Source: Perca fluviatilis
Lineage: Eukaryota; Chordata; Actinopteri; Perciformes; Percidae
Length of the DNA stretch: 64,000 nucleotides
Assembly (NCBI RefSeq): GCF_010015445.1
Contig: NC_053115.1
Span: 7,059,076 to 7,123,075 of the forward strand
Direction: 5' to 3'
Shown: positions 23,645 through 53,942 of the stretch, in pieces
Layout: every line of letters starts with the position of its first letter
Position numbering within the stretch: the stretch's first letter is position 1
The notes under the pieces: generated by a model
Databases searched by the model: none
Seen by the model: only the letters and a program-made list of their open reading frames with translations
What the model was told of the DNA's origin: nothing
Program-made: the position numbers and the translations under genes

Positions 23645-26600
23645 ATGCCTATCCGAGCATATTGCACAATTTGCTCCGATTTCTTCGATCACTCCAGAGA
23701 TGTCGCTGCCATCCACTGCGGACACACTTTCCACTATGAATGGTAACCTGATATAGAAATGTAAATCTTCAGCACTCACATTTCTGACACGTTATAAATG
23801 ACCAATTGTTCCCTTTCCTCTCTCTTATCAGCCTTCTCCAGTGGTTTCAGACAGCCCCGACAAAAACCTGTCCACAATGTAGAAAACAGGTACAGTACTT
23901 AAAGGGCAACTATTATATAGCATTTTCAGGATAATACTTGCATTTTGTGTTTGTAATAGAACATGTTTACATGCTTTAATGTTTAAAAAATTATTTTTTT
24001 TTTCTTATACTGCCCATGGCTGCTGCATCTGTATGAGCACCTGTCTCTTTAATCCCTCCTCCCGAAAAAGCCCAGTCTGCTCTGATTGGCCAGCACGCTT
24101 CTTGGAAACTCCGGTGCCTCCATGTTTCGCTAGCTAGCTAGTTGAAGCTGGACCTACTGTAACGGAGTATATAGCAAGACTTTGTACCATGAAAAATCAC
24201 CAATAAAATCTTCTAAACCAAATATTACACAACACTACTGTCCCAGCAGTAAAGTGAACAGAATTTGGGAAGAAATTACCAGCATTGGCCAAGATTACAG
24301 CTATGTCGCGTTAGCATGTAGATACTTAATAGTTAGCAGTATGCTAACGTTACATTGTAGTGGAATGAAGCAGCACTTTAAAGGCTTCTGAACCGAACAC
24401 TACCCAATCGGACATGTTTCAGCAGTAATTCAACCCAGAATTTAACAACATTGGCAGCCCAGATGACATTGTTTATTGTCGTTAGCCATGTAGCTACTAT
24501 TGTTAGCAGTGGACACTAATAGAATATAGCAGACATTTCTACAGTCAAAATAGCAAATATATAAAGACTTTTAAACCAAATACTAGCTACATCAAAAGAA
24601 ATGTTTCAGAAGTAATGTGACCCAGAATTGGGGAGGATTTAACGACACTGGCAGCCAAGATGACATATTTTACTGCCGTTAGCATGTAGCTACATGCAAC
24701 AATGTTAACACCGCAGTGTCTTAAAAAAGATAATACTCCAGTAACTGCCTACTTGGAGCAGATGACCAATCATAGCAGGCCGGATTAGAGTTGCGTAACA
24801 CTTAGTGAGAAAACTGTTGCAACCAAAGTGTTCAGAATAATTGGAAATCTGAACGTTTTAGCTCACAGGGATTTGTCTAAAATACGTTTACCTCATTAGT
24901 TGAATTTGGCCACGTTTAACATCAAAATCCAACATTATAACATTGTAGATATGACAGAAAACACGGAAAAGCATAATATGTCTCCTTTAACACTTCCACA
25001 CACCACCAAACAGAAGAAAAACATCAACTTAAATACCGTTGTGCTCTGTGTGTAGGTCAGCACCAGACACATTATCAGCAAGCTGTTCTTTGACATTGGT
25101 GGAGAGGAGGAGAGCACAGCAGACCCTGAGTGCTTGCAGGTACCAAACTTATATCAGAAACAAGATATCAGTGTTGACAAATGCTTTAGATAGTCATTCT
25201 TGTCATTACATCATCTGGATTTGATTTGTTTTTGTTTTTTATTTGTGTTTTTCCCTTAGAATGATCTTGATCGAATGAAGGCACTTTTAAGCTCTAAAGG
25301 TAAGAAACTTAACATTGTTGTGATGCTTGCTTGGTAATAGTCTACTGCACTAGTTCACCGTCCATCTGATCAATATGTAGAGCGAGACTGGCGGGATAAA
25401 CAGAAGCTGGTGGACAGTTTGAAGGACACTGTGGACAAGCAGAGGAGAGACCTGGACAATGTACGGAAAGAGATTATGGAAAAGGAGATGCTCTGTTCTG
25501 CCCTCAGAGTAAGCTGACTGACTCCATCATTTAAGCCCATTTTTGTGTTCCGACTCATCGATTATTGTCTCTGCAATGCCCTTCTGTTTATTTGTATAAT
25601 TGTTAATGACAGAAACAGATGACATACCTGGAGACGCAACAGAATGAAACTCAGGCTGCCAAGGAGGAAGCCCGGAGACTCAGGACCAAAATGAAAACCT
25701 TTGAAAGGTATCTGAAGTCATATAAGTACTGTCATATTTTGTCATTTGAATATACAAGCAAGGAAATAATTAATTGTTCATTTCCCTCAGCTAGAGCAGT
25801 CAGATAAGTTCAAACAAAGGAACCATTTAAGGTTACTTCACAACAATGTATTGACTTAGTCTAGTATGATCATATTCTATCCACAAGCTGTGTTTGTGTT
25901 TTCCTTTTTTATTGAAAAAGAAAGTCATGCTGTGCACTAACACTGCTGGTGTGGCCCCAGCCTGGACATGTTGTTGCAGGGCCAGAGAGCAGAGGTGGAG
26001 TCCATGATCACAGATATGGGTGTCAGCCAGGCGGCAGTGGAGCAACTCTCAATCTACTGCATCTCGCTCAAAAAGTAAGGAGCCCAAGAGCTGCTGATCA
26101 GTGTCAGTCATTTTCACACTACTTCGTTTAGAGCTTCAGTCCTAATGAATGCAACTTCCCCCTCGTCACTCACTATCCCTTACTTTCTTAGAGAGTATGA
26201 TAATCTTAAAGGAAGCCTGAAGTCTTCGAATGACATGTGTGAGAAGCTGAAGAGAGAAGTGCTCACCTCAAACAACAAGGTAACTTTATGTCACTAAGTC
26301 ACCACACCCAAAGGAATCAATTCTTGAATGTGGAATCTCTAAGTCAAAGGGTTCTTTGTGTCATTTTAGTTACTCAAAGCCACAGTGGAGGTGAATCAGA
26401 CCAAAGAGGACATGAAGTCCCTGCAGAACGATCTGGCCAACGCTGACAAAGAGATCTCTGTAAGGCAAATCCACCAAATATGCCATTACTTTCAATATCG
26501 GAGAAAGCCATGGTTGTGATTCCTGCATGTATGTCTGTCCACAGAGTCTGAAGAAGAAAGTGGAGTTTCTTCAGAGGACTCTGAGCACCCCGACACGGAC

Positions 26601-29501
26601 AAATGAAGCCCTCAGTCGGCTCGTCTTTGAAAGGTGTGTCACTCAGTCACTAGACTGAAATCTACCCTTGCTTCGATTTGACATAAACCATGTGTGATTT
26701 ACCGATGAGGTTTCTGTGCCCATCTTTCAGCCCGGCCCCAATGGAGCTGAAGCAGCCTCGTCTCCACCAGCCTGCAGATAGCAAGGATATTGACCTCAAC
26801 ATGACTTACGACGTCCCTACGCCAGAGGATGTGGCCAAGAAGCCAATGCAGTTCCAATCCAAGAAGATGCGGCTTGATCCAGCAACGTAGGTTTAATGTA
26901 GCTCATTGTGGGATCTCTTCTGAGTTTGGTTGTGGTAGCTGCTGCTGTCTGAGCTACTTGTTCATAATTTTGTTTTTTAAAATCTGGTACTGAAGAATTA
27001 AAGTGATGGTTCGAAGTAATTTCACCCTAGGGTCCTTTGCACCACGACCTCGAGCCAAACACCCCTTCAGAAGCTTTTTTCAGCTGGGTCGAACATTAAC
27101 ACGAGTTAGCATGATCAGCTGAATAGCTTAGTGCAGGCGCTAATGGATCCAACTTTGTATCTCGTTAATGATCCCACTAATAATGCCCGAAATGATACAA
27201 AACTTCTACACTAGTACACATAGGTTATGTACTCATAAAACAATGGATTGGAAAGTTTGTAAGTACACCAGGAGTTTATTTAAATAACACTTGCCTGCTG
27301 GCTTCTGCTCTCTGCTGCTACCAGCAGTAAGACGAGTGCTTAGGGACGTCTACAAATTACAACACCGAAAAAGAGATACAACAAAAATATTTATTAATTA
27401 AACTTATTTTTTAAAAGTAAGTGCTGTAGTAGCAGGAGACAAGTTATAATTGAGGTAAGTTTGGAGACATGACCTTATTTAATCATTAAATTAATAAATA
27501 TTTTTGTTGTATCTCTTTTCGGTGTTGTAATTTGTAGACGTCCCTAAGCACTCGTCTTACTGCCGGTAGCAGCAACAGCAGAGAGCAGAAGCCAGCAGGC
27601 AAGTGTTATTTAAATAAACTCCTGGTGTACTTACAAACTTTCAAATCCATTGTTTTATGAGTTTGGTATCATTTTGGGCATTATTAGTGGGGTCATTTAT
27701 GAGATACACAGTTGGATCCATTAGCGCCTGCGCTAAGCTATTCAGCTGATCACACTAACTCGTCCAATGTTAGACCAAGCTGAAAAAAGCTTCTGGAGGG
27801 TTGTTTGGCTTGAGGTCAAGGTGCAAAGGACCCTAGGCTGAAATTACTCTGACCCATCACTTTAAGTAGAAGTGCATTAATAGTGTAAAATGTTTTATTT
27901 TTCAGGTTGTCCAAACACAGCGAGAAAAGTTCATCTCTAAGCAAGGTACCTTTTCTAAATGTCACTCAATAAGGTCAATTTATTAAATTAGTTGCACATG
28001 TCTCAAAATATGTTTTCTTACCTCAGGCTCGAGATGAGGATGGATCCATGGATCCTTTTTTGAGGAACTCCCTCCTCTTCAGAAAAAAGACTTTCGGTAG
28101 CATGTTGGACCCTCAGAGGAAGCCCGGAGTTGTACGTACAACCCAACAATCTCCTGCACTTTAGGTTGAATGTGTTAATGTGGTTTTTTTTAAGGGGTTG
28201 ATAAAAGAAAATGTTTCTTGTTTCAGGTGAAAAGTGGTTACGATGGTTTAGGAGGACGTACTAAATTCATCCAACCTGTATCCTTTTTTTCCCTATGTGG
28301 AATGTATATGTGTCTTTTCTGATTTGACTTACATTCATTTGATTGATGATGGTGGAGCGGTTTACCTGTTTGGTGTTCAAACTATTCATCTGTGTCGAGG
28401 CTTACCTCTACTGGATTGTTAGCCCAAATAAATTGCCTATTTATGATGCAGTGTGCTCTTCAGCAAAATTTAAAGCTGCACTCAATTTATATTTTTATAT
28501 AAGATTTTTTTATATTATGTTATACCTACTGTACACAACCTGCCCGGCACAAAAAAAAGCAGACTAACTAGTGAACACAGTGGAGCATTTTGCTGCTAAA
28601 GAGCCAGATATTTTTCTCAGGAGTTGGAGATCAAACCAGAGTTTAAATATTGGACTTTAAGTGTATTTGTCAGATAGTCATGAACAAGACCAATGTTAAT
28701 GTTGCTAACACGTTTCCCATAACAACTTTAGAAAGTAAGAATGTGTCAGTGTTGTGTTCTAACTACTGATCCCATTTGGCGAAAAGAAAAGAATGCAGCT
28801 TTAATTCAAAAAAATGCATTTGGACAGTATTCGTTTTAGACATTTTTAGTTATCAGAGAATAGTTGTGGAAAAAGTCATATAAAAATAAAAAAGTCAAAT
28901 ATTCATATCAGAACCATTAGGGTAAACTCAGGTGCAGCTTGACTCCGGATACGCGAAGAAGGTTTGGAGACTTTGATGACTTACACAGAAGCATTTAATG
29001 AATCTTATTGGCGCCGTAACACGAATGCTTACCTAAATCATGAATTCAAACACCTCAACACTGACTGAAAACAATGGCAGCCTGACCATACTGTGCGTGA
29101 TCTAATTCCAGGGACCATGGGAGATACACAGGCCAAATCCTTTTGCTATCGTACAGCTGCTCAGTCTCCCTCAACTTTGAAGACCCAGAGTTAACCTACA
29201 GCCTGTTCTACAAAGGTTGTGATAAAGTGCTTCCAAACTGAACATTTAGGCTTTAACCTGTGACTTGAATGTGATCTAGGGTACTACTTGTTTCAATTTA
29301 GCAAAATTCTACCACAAGAACATGATTAGGACAGGGGAAAAAAGCAGCCCGTATGTAAACTGCATCATTCTTTAACCAAGCACTCCACTCCAGTCTCCTT
29401 TATCAGAGATTCGCCCGCTGATGAAAGCTAAAAGGAAAAAGGTAACCAGGCCTCAACCCAAGATTGCAACTTGCCTGACTCTGGACGGCTTCCTCGAGTA
29501 A
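23645..29501 (+). CDS. traip: TRAF-interacting protein, RING E3 ubiquitin ligase TRAIP
   Basis: Replisome-associated E3 ligase that ubiquitinates CMG helicase at stalled or mitotic forks and protects against replication stress. Coding exons: 23645-23742, 23832-23889, 25056-25139, 25260-25299, 25381-25508, 25613-25707, 25961-26074, 26192-26279, 26370-26459, 26545-26633, 26731-26886, 27906-27945, 28027-28131, 28227-28277, 29394-29501. All phases join, giving 447 residues (human 469). Residues 7-49 form the RING finger with C7, C10, C25, H27, H30, C33, C46 and C49. Residues about 80-290 are a coiled coil (EEARRLRTKMKTFE). The conserved tail block GYDGLGGRTKFIQP precedes a basic stretch (KAKRKK) and the end CLTLDGFLE, in the place of the human PCNA-binding motif. 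The last acceptor (CAG at 29391-29393) was chosen because it keeps the human spacing. A second CAG 12 bases on changes the frame. Confidence 0.95.
23903..24986. repeat. 1.1-kb TTAA-flanked non-autonomous DNA transposon
   Basis: TTAA at 23899-23902 and 24987-24990 bound an element whose ends AGGGCAACTATTATAT and ATAATATGTCTCCT are inverted repeats. Inside are three diverged tandem units of roughly 180 bp (about 24205, 24385 and 24565), each containing a CAGMAGTAA block, a GGCAGCCMAGATGACAT-like block and a TTAGCATGTAGCTAC block. It begins 10 bases past the donor of traip exon 2. No transposase is visible. The TTAA target suggests Kolobok or piggyBac mobilisation. Confidence 0.75.
27002..27861. 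repeat. 860-bp fold-back TTAA element
   Basis: TTAA at 26998-27001 and 27862-27865 flank ends AGTGATGG and CCATCACT. The left arm (27002-27400) and right arm (about 27490-27861) are inverted copies almost end to end, separated by about 90 bp. Long blocks pair perfectly, for example GGACGTCTACAAATTACAAC. The left arm has about 25 extra bases near 27208-27232. It sits in traip intron 11, between coding exons 26731-26886 and 27906-27945, and must be present in traip pre-mRNA. Confidence 0.9.
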
Positions 29502-31511
29502 ATGTGGAGCTCTTCTTCCATGGATGCGGAGTCTAAGGTCAGAACGCTGTAGCTGTGTGAGGTAGCATGTTTGTGCTGCTCTGGCACACAGAACCAGCCT
29601 GGCAGCGGTTCTGCCGCTCAGCACCAAACAGGACTCTCGGAATTAACTTTACCTAAAAGTAGTAACTGACCTCCCACTTAACGACGGATGCTGAGTTTTG
29701 GTGACATCAGCAAACCTGCTGTACATTTTTTTTTTTTTTTTGTTGACTCTGACTTGTTTGTGGAGACTGTGTCTTGACCAGCCTTTGCGTTGGAGCCTAT
29801 TCTTGTTGTCATGTGCGTGTCTGTATGCGTGAGACAAACCGACTTATTTGCGGACCATTCAAATGTCAGTGCTCTGTATTATGTCACTGATAATCACTGA
29901 TGCATCTGTTGGCTATACCCGTCTTGTGAAACACCTTCATGTGGATATATACTTTAGGTATTATTTTATTTTTAGCTTCACTGGTCCTGCTAAATGTAAA
30001 CCAACTCAAATAATAAACAATATTTTTTTATTAAGGTTTGTGTGGGGTCTACAAACAATTCCCTCTCGACTGTTCTTTTATTCAGAACATTTCACTGAGG
30101 TGTGCTCTCCTGCAGAGGGCAGTACAGTGTTTTCTCACGTAAGGGGCATGAATCTCAGCCCTCATGCACTGTGAGAAAAAAAAATGTTCTGCTCGTAGTA
30201 AATGCTTAATCCATTTGTATTAAAAAAGGCTTCGCCAGTACAGTAGGAAATCCTCAAGAAAAACGTTATTTAAAACCCCTTCGGTAAAACCTGAGTTGTG
30301 CATTATGATCAAGTAACAAAAAGTACACTGCAAATCATATCCTGGCAAATGCGGGACTGTTGGTAATTTTAGGAGTTGCCTCATTAAATGAATTATGTGT
30401 ACAGAAATGAGTACTTGTAGTGATGGAGGACTTTGAATGGCACAAAATCAATCCATTGCAACTGATGACGTGAAGCTTTCTGACACGGTTCCCATTTATG
30501 AACAAAACCGTAGCTTGTCATGTTGCCTTACAGGCTGGCCTTCGAGGAGATTGCTTGATATTTTTGACAAACAATATGGGGAAATGCCAAACATTGTTTT
30601 CCACTGCAGAGCAGTAAAAGTACCAGGTAGAACATAAATATCCTGCTCATTATCACTTGTATCCTGTTTGCACCCATGGACTTACCATTTCCACAATGAA
30701 AATCAGCTTTTATCGTAATAATTGCATACGCAACTTAATTTAAATAACATGCTTTGTATTAGTGATTGGACATTGAATGATTCTACTATGGGTGATTATG
30801 ATAAAGTTGGTCATTATAGCTGCCCGGGGGACTTTATCAGAAATAGTAACAGGACATGGTGGTGTATTCTAAAAGCTTGTTCCTTCCAGTGCAATCAGAA
30901 GAGAACATCACAACACCCCGTACAAACAATATCTCAAATTGTTCATGTACACATAAAACACAATTCATGCAGTGCTTTTGGAGCCAGTAAACAACGCTTC
31001 ATTGACCCCAAGGGATACCACATACTATACATTTACATCTTCCTGTAGGGCAAAGGTCGGCATTTAAACTTAACTTCTTTTTTTCCTAAACAGCATTTCC
31101 CAGGGAAAGTTAAAACTAACAATACCTCCTCAGTCAAGTTGAGGTGCATATGTGGATGTTACAAAAGAAGAAAAAAATCTTAAGCCAGTCCATTTCAGGA
31201 CAGCTCAATGTCCTTCCACTTCTTGTTTAAGTGTACTAAAAAGCTGTCCATTTTAAGTGTTAGCATTTCGGTTTCCTTTTGTGTTTTCTTCTTCCAGTTT
31301 CAGAAGATCTGAGTTACCTAAATTAATGTAAAAAGAAACAACATCCAAGAACGTCTTTGCTGGTTTTTCAATCCCCAGTAAAGGGGAAGAAAAGACAATC
31401 CAGCCGAAGCTAAAGTAAAAAAAAGTAATTGCTGATTTATTTTTTTATCAGGCGTCTCAGTGAGTGCTTGTGACATTAGAAGATGAAAACATGGACCCAG
31501 TTTTATTTGTT
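29502..31511. other. convergent 3' ends of traip and grm6
   Basis: traip (plus) and grm6 (minus) run towards each other here. A likely traip poly(A) signal AATAAA lies at 30012-30017, about 510 bases after the stop. The grm6 3' UTR begins at 31511 and runs leftwards; I found no clear end. Nothing else in this stretch looks coding. Confidence 0.5.
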
Positions 31512-48306
<16,795 letters not shown>

Positions 48307-48361
48307 GATGACCAGCAGAGGTACTGACAGGACCAGGCCACTCCCTCTACCTTTGACACCT

Positions 48362-49911
48362 GAGGGCAGTCAGAGAGGTCTGATTAACATCCCATCATAA
48401 TGATCAATATGAAGCAAACGGCTACAAACTGTCAAACTACTATTGCTGTTCATCTACCTGGTTCTTTGGGTTTATATAAGTTTGGTCGGTCACATCAGTG
48501 AAGCTATGTGACTGTGTTAAATATTTAAATACAACGTGCATTTTTAATGGTTACAACCTAAAATGAAACATTTTCTGATTCACATTGTCTTTTTTGTATG
48601 ACAGGTTTGGTATCGTAGGAGACTTAAGATCTTAAATACAGTTTTGTGTTTTTTGAACATTGCATGTTAATGCTAAAATGATCCATATCAGATAACGAAA
48701 TGTATAAATGCAGAGAGCCCACTAGAAGATTGTTAAAAAAGAAAAAAAAGACAGTTAAATTGAATCTGCTTTTCATGTTTATGCTGCGATCTGTTTTGGT
48801 GCATTAGATCCAAACTAAGAAAATGTATATATAAAGCTATATATGTACACACCATTTAAATAAATCTGCAGCTGAGGAGAAGAGTTTACACGGCATGCAG
48901 GATAACAGAGTAAATATTGGAAGCTTTTATCAGAGAGCTGAGAGCTGATGATGGAAAGCACTATAAATTCTGCAAAACAGAAAACATCAACTGAACTGTT
49001 GGAGCAGTTTGCTTTTATCAGCCTGACGATCATTGACCAAAACCACAGTGAACTGGGCTAAACATCCACCAGACTGTAAAAGTAAATCAATAAGAGTGTA
49101 AATATGTTTAATGTTTCCAGCAGAATTTGGACACTAGAAAATATTTATTATGGGGTAACTTAATTTTAGTTAAATAAATACTAAATACTACATTATTTTA
49201 GTATTAAATCCAAATTTCTAACATAAATTAAATCAAAATAACAGTTTCAAGGCTCTTTCAAATTGCATTACATACTTATATTCATATTTAAACTCATTTA
49301 TGATGTCAAATCTTTTTTTTTTCTGCAGTGTGCTTGTCAAGTTGAATTCATAGAAATTAGGTAACTGGAAAGAGTCTCGAAATAAGAGCATAAAGTAAAT
49401 GTGCATAAATCACACAGCGGTTGCAGACATTTTATTTCTTTTGAAAATACCATTAAGGTAACCTGCAAGAAAAAACATTTCTTCATGTAAAGGAACTTCT
49501 TACCCGTCCATTCTTCATTGACCAGTCTTGATTTTATCCATCACATGTGCTATTCCAAACCGGCCTTCATCCATGGTCCGAAATGTGATTATTTATCTAG
49601 AGGCAAGGCTTTGCTCTCCTCACCAAAAGTAAATCCTCTGTCATCTCAGACAGCCGCTCTGCACTCTCAAAAATAACCACAACACTAAAAACAATGGTGT
49701 AAAAAAGGAAGCAGTTGTGATTTATAAAGACTATATGAACACACTGACTTTTGAGGCGTCAGGGTACAGTATCATTGCAGAATTACAGAAAAGTGGAGGA
49801 AAAGCACAACATTACAGCGGTGAGATTCTACAAATCACTGCCAAATCCCTTAAAAGCTCTCTCTCTCTCTCCTTTTTCCTCTGTGTGCATCTCTGTCCAG
49901 GCACTCCACTA

Positions 49912-49942
<31 letters not shown>

Positions 49943-50148
49943 GTTGAACTCTCCTTGCTCGTTCTCTCAGTGCACTAATGGCCACAGATTGGGATTATCA
50001 TACATGCGTAAATGAAGAAAGCACTAGGTGGACTAGCCCACTTCGTCTTTTTTTTCAAACAGCTGAACCAAATGCAGAGCCCCCCCCCCCCCAGCATGAT
50101 GGAACTCACTTTGAGAGATTAGATGAGCAGCGATTTGATTCATACTCT

Positions 50149-50206
<58 letters not shown>

Positions 50207-50676
50207 CTGTCTCTCTCTCTCTGTCTCTCTCTGTCTCTCTCTCTCTCTTCACACACCTGTCAACACTGGCACAATGGTGGAGAATATCAGAGCAGAGAAT
50301 AGGTTTCTGCACCACAGAATGCAGCTAGATTAGATTTACTATTGATTTGAGTTGATGCTCTCGGAAAAGCAGCCCCCGGATCAGTTTGCAGCTCTTCAAT
50401 CTGTCAATTAGATGCTTGGACATAGTATCACTACTGCTGCCTACTGTACCAATATAGACATAGTGCATCAAGTAGGCCTATTGACACTTCCATCATGTGG
50501 TGTTACAAAAATGAGGCACACAACACAAATTCCTTCACTGGTTACTTTTAATTTCAATTTAATATTCTTCTATGACATATTAAAAAACTTCTGATTTTAG
50601 GTCTGTTCAATGAACCCAAGACAACAGAGTTCTGAGGTTTACTACCTGTGTAAAACATCACATTTTTTGTTAAAAA
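48362..50676. other. intergenic, grm6 upstream to comt 3' end
   Basis: The stretch contains the presumed grm6 leader exon and promoter and, on the right, the comt 3' UTR. Simple repeats dominate 49857-50250. No additional gene is visible. Confidence 0.5.
49857..50250. repeat. cluster of CT and CA microsatellites
   Basis: (CT)n occurs at 49857-49870 and 49911-49938, a C10 run at 50082-50092, (CA)n at 50152-50203, and a (CT)n/(CTGT) mixture at 50204-50248. Frames across it are low-complexity artefacts. Confidence 0.9.
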
Positions 50677-53600
50677 CTACCCTAAGAAGACAGACTTCTC
50701 CAAGCCATCCTCCACTTTGGTGTACTCCAGGTGAGATTTGAAGTACTGGCTCTTGTATCGTGGGCTGCTCCGGATAAATTCCAGGTATTCAGGAGCTCCG
50801 GGGCAGATGACGTTGTCTGCCAGCAGGACGCTGCCTTTCCTGAGGAGGCCACACTCCTGACGAAAAAAAGCAAAGAACATCATGCATCATGGCAGAAAAA
50901 TCAAGAGTTGGATAACTATAAAATGACCATAGCAAACTTGCCTCCATCAATTTTGTGTCAGGAAGGTAACTATTCTTCCAGTGATCCAGGAAAACCAAAT
51001 CAAATGTTTTCACTCCAAACTGCTCCTTCATTTTGGGGATCCAGTCACCAGATGCTCCTTCAACTAACTGGACCTAGGAAGAAGAAACACCGTCTTCTGA
51101 CCTGTACACACTATGTAAATGATTGTTCTTCAGTTTGTGTGGAGACACCTGGCTTTACCTTGTCCTCTAATCCTGCCCAAGCGATAACTTGACGAGCAAT
51201 TGCAGCAAAGTCTGGGTTAAATTCAAGAGTGATGAGCTTGGCGTTGGGTGGAAGCAGGCTGGCGATCCGCACCGTGGAGTAGCCACAGTAGGTTCCCAGC
51301 TCCAACACAGTGGCTGGGTTTACCTCTGACACCACTGAGTCAAGAATACACCCTGTGGCAAAAAAAACAAACAACATAGATGATATTAAGACAGAGCTGA
51401 GTCACCTAATGTAATCATTTTACACATGAAACACATACAAAATAGTGAGAATTCATTACCTTTCTCATCCCCCACATTCATGGCCCACTCCTTGTTTCTG
51501 CAGAAATGATCGATGGCTTTGACCACGCTGCGAGGGTCCCCTCTAGTGGCGTTTTTCTGTACTGCAGTCAGGATTCGCTAAAGGGAGAACAAAAAGCCTA
51601 CACTTTACAATCGTTTTTTTAAAAATGTTTTATGTCTTTTAGTGTCACAAACAACCCATAAGTACTTATTCACTAATTACATAAAAGAACTTGGTTGTGA
51701 CCACACAATTAAGCAACAGACCCCATTTGATGATGTCTATCCTCTTGTTTTTCAAATTCTTTTAATTGGGATTTTCTCAAGAAGATTCAACAGGACATCA
51801 TTAAGGAGCAACAGCCCATTGTTACCCTTTGCAACTCTGCCCAATGTTATTATTATGGACTCACATAAAGCACATTTGTAAAAAGATACAGCAGTGTCTT
51901 TACTTTCTCCGTAGGCTTAGATCATTTGGAAACAGCTGGCAGAATATTTTTTTTAATGATTCAGAGTGTCATGTTGTACTGCAGCACAGCCTGGCTCAGC
52001 AGCCAATCTGCTAAACTTAAAACTAAAGAATATAGTCAACTCAAAGTTTGTGCTAAGTTTATCCGTCAACCTGCTGCACACTCCTTTCAAACACTCCACA
52101 AAAAGGAAATGCTCAGGCATCTCTTCTGACTTTATGCATGTTTTAAACTCTGAATACCAACTTTTGCCTTCTAACAGGCGATTTAGAATCCCTTCGTTTA
52201 GATACAACAGGCTTAAGAACTCTTTTATACATCAGTCTATCCTGTTGCTAAACCAAAATCTGTGTGTCCAATCTGGATCCAAGGACATCATGAAACATGT
52301 TTCTTTGTCGTGGCTGTTGATGTGTTTTCATCTTTGTACTCTATGTGTAATTCTTGTCTAACTTTGTGTATTTTTGTATTTTTTTGCATTATTTTACGCA
52401 AAATGAATTTCAGTGTAAACCAACAATAAAGTTGTATCGAACCGTATTATCTGCCAATTATCTTTTTTTTTAATTTAATTTCGTTAATAGCGTTAAAAAG
52501 CATTACATTCATTTTTACATGTTTCATAAATTACTGTTCTTGTCCATAAAGGTGCAGAAGCCTTTCTGAATGAATCTTTGGCACTGTTTCTTTCAATATG
52601 GAATCAATTGAAGAATTAAATAGCAATCATCAAGAAAATATAGGAAGCCTAATGAGGAAACATGTCTTTGTTATAGTTAATTAAATTAGAAAAAAGGCTG
52701 CTGCAAGTCAGCTTTGTAGATTGTATAAACCTGAGTAGAGGTCTAATCAATCAGTACAAACATGAGCGGGGCCTTTAACAACAGTATGCCCCATAATTGA
52801 GTGTTTTAAAAGGTCTTTGCACATTTACCCAGGGATTCCAACCAGCGACTTTCCAATTCTCAACTCTGACCTGTCAGCTACATCGTGCCTTACACTAAGA
52901 AATCCAAAAACAGAAAACCATTTCATCAAACTGTATGATACAGATGTTAAAATGTTTGCTTATGGAGGTCGCCTGCAAGCAACCCTTAGGTACTCTAAGC
53001 GATGTCACGCGTTTTTTAGGCTACAACATTTTTTGTCACATTCAGCAAACATCTCCTCACTATCCGTGAGCTGCCTGTCCCCTGAACACACTGTAAAAAA
53101 ACGCGGTCTCTGTACACAGCCTAGGGTCCACACACGCAAACAAAAACAAAGTGGTCCAACCTGAGGCCTGTACTACGAAGCAAGATCAACATGGCCTGGA
53201 TTTCTTTCAGTATACCCGGCTTCACCTAACCTAACAACCGCGTCACGACGGTGGTTAACAACTAGTTCAATAAACCCAGGGTTTTCCAATCCAGTGGCGC
53301 GCGCGTTCACATAAAAGAGGCGGTGTTTGCACAGCACGACCAATCACAAACATCTACCAGAGCCGCATATTTTATATAAGAAGAGCAAATTATAATTCTA
53401 CATAAATATGAAGAACACAGACATGGTTTTACAGGGAAAACGCTGAAGCACAGAAGGGAGGGGAGGGGATAAGGAGGAGGGAGGAGCGAGCTAGTCTCCG
53501 TTTTGTTTGAAAATACTTTGAACGTCAACAAGAAGTAACGTCACCCAACATCGCTTAGAGCACCTTTAAGGTTTGTAAGTTTTCTGCTGTAATTGTCTGT

Positions 53601-53881
53601 TCAATTACTAAGCCACATTAGGGACATGTGATGTGGCCTAAAGCTTTTTGTATTGTTTTTGCTTTCAATAGGGACAGATGAAGAAGCATCAGCCCTTATT
53701 AATTAGCACAAAGGAGCTCTTCTCAGGAAACAATAAACCAGTGTGGAATTACACATGCATCTTGTTTATTGCCTGTGTCTGATGGGTCTGATGGAACTAT
53801 GAAAGGCTTTATTGTTAGGTAGTTTATATTTATAACTTCATAATCTATATTTCTAATCTGGCTCTCCTTTCCTTACTGTCT

Positions 53882-53942
<61 letters not shown>

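Noticed and set aside
50942..51073. GT donor at GCAA-GTTTGC for comt exon 4
   Set aside because: It would add four bases and shift the frame before the conserved ECGLL block.
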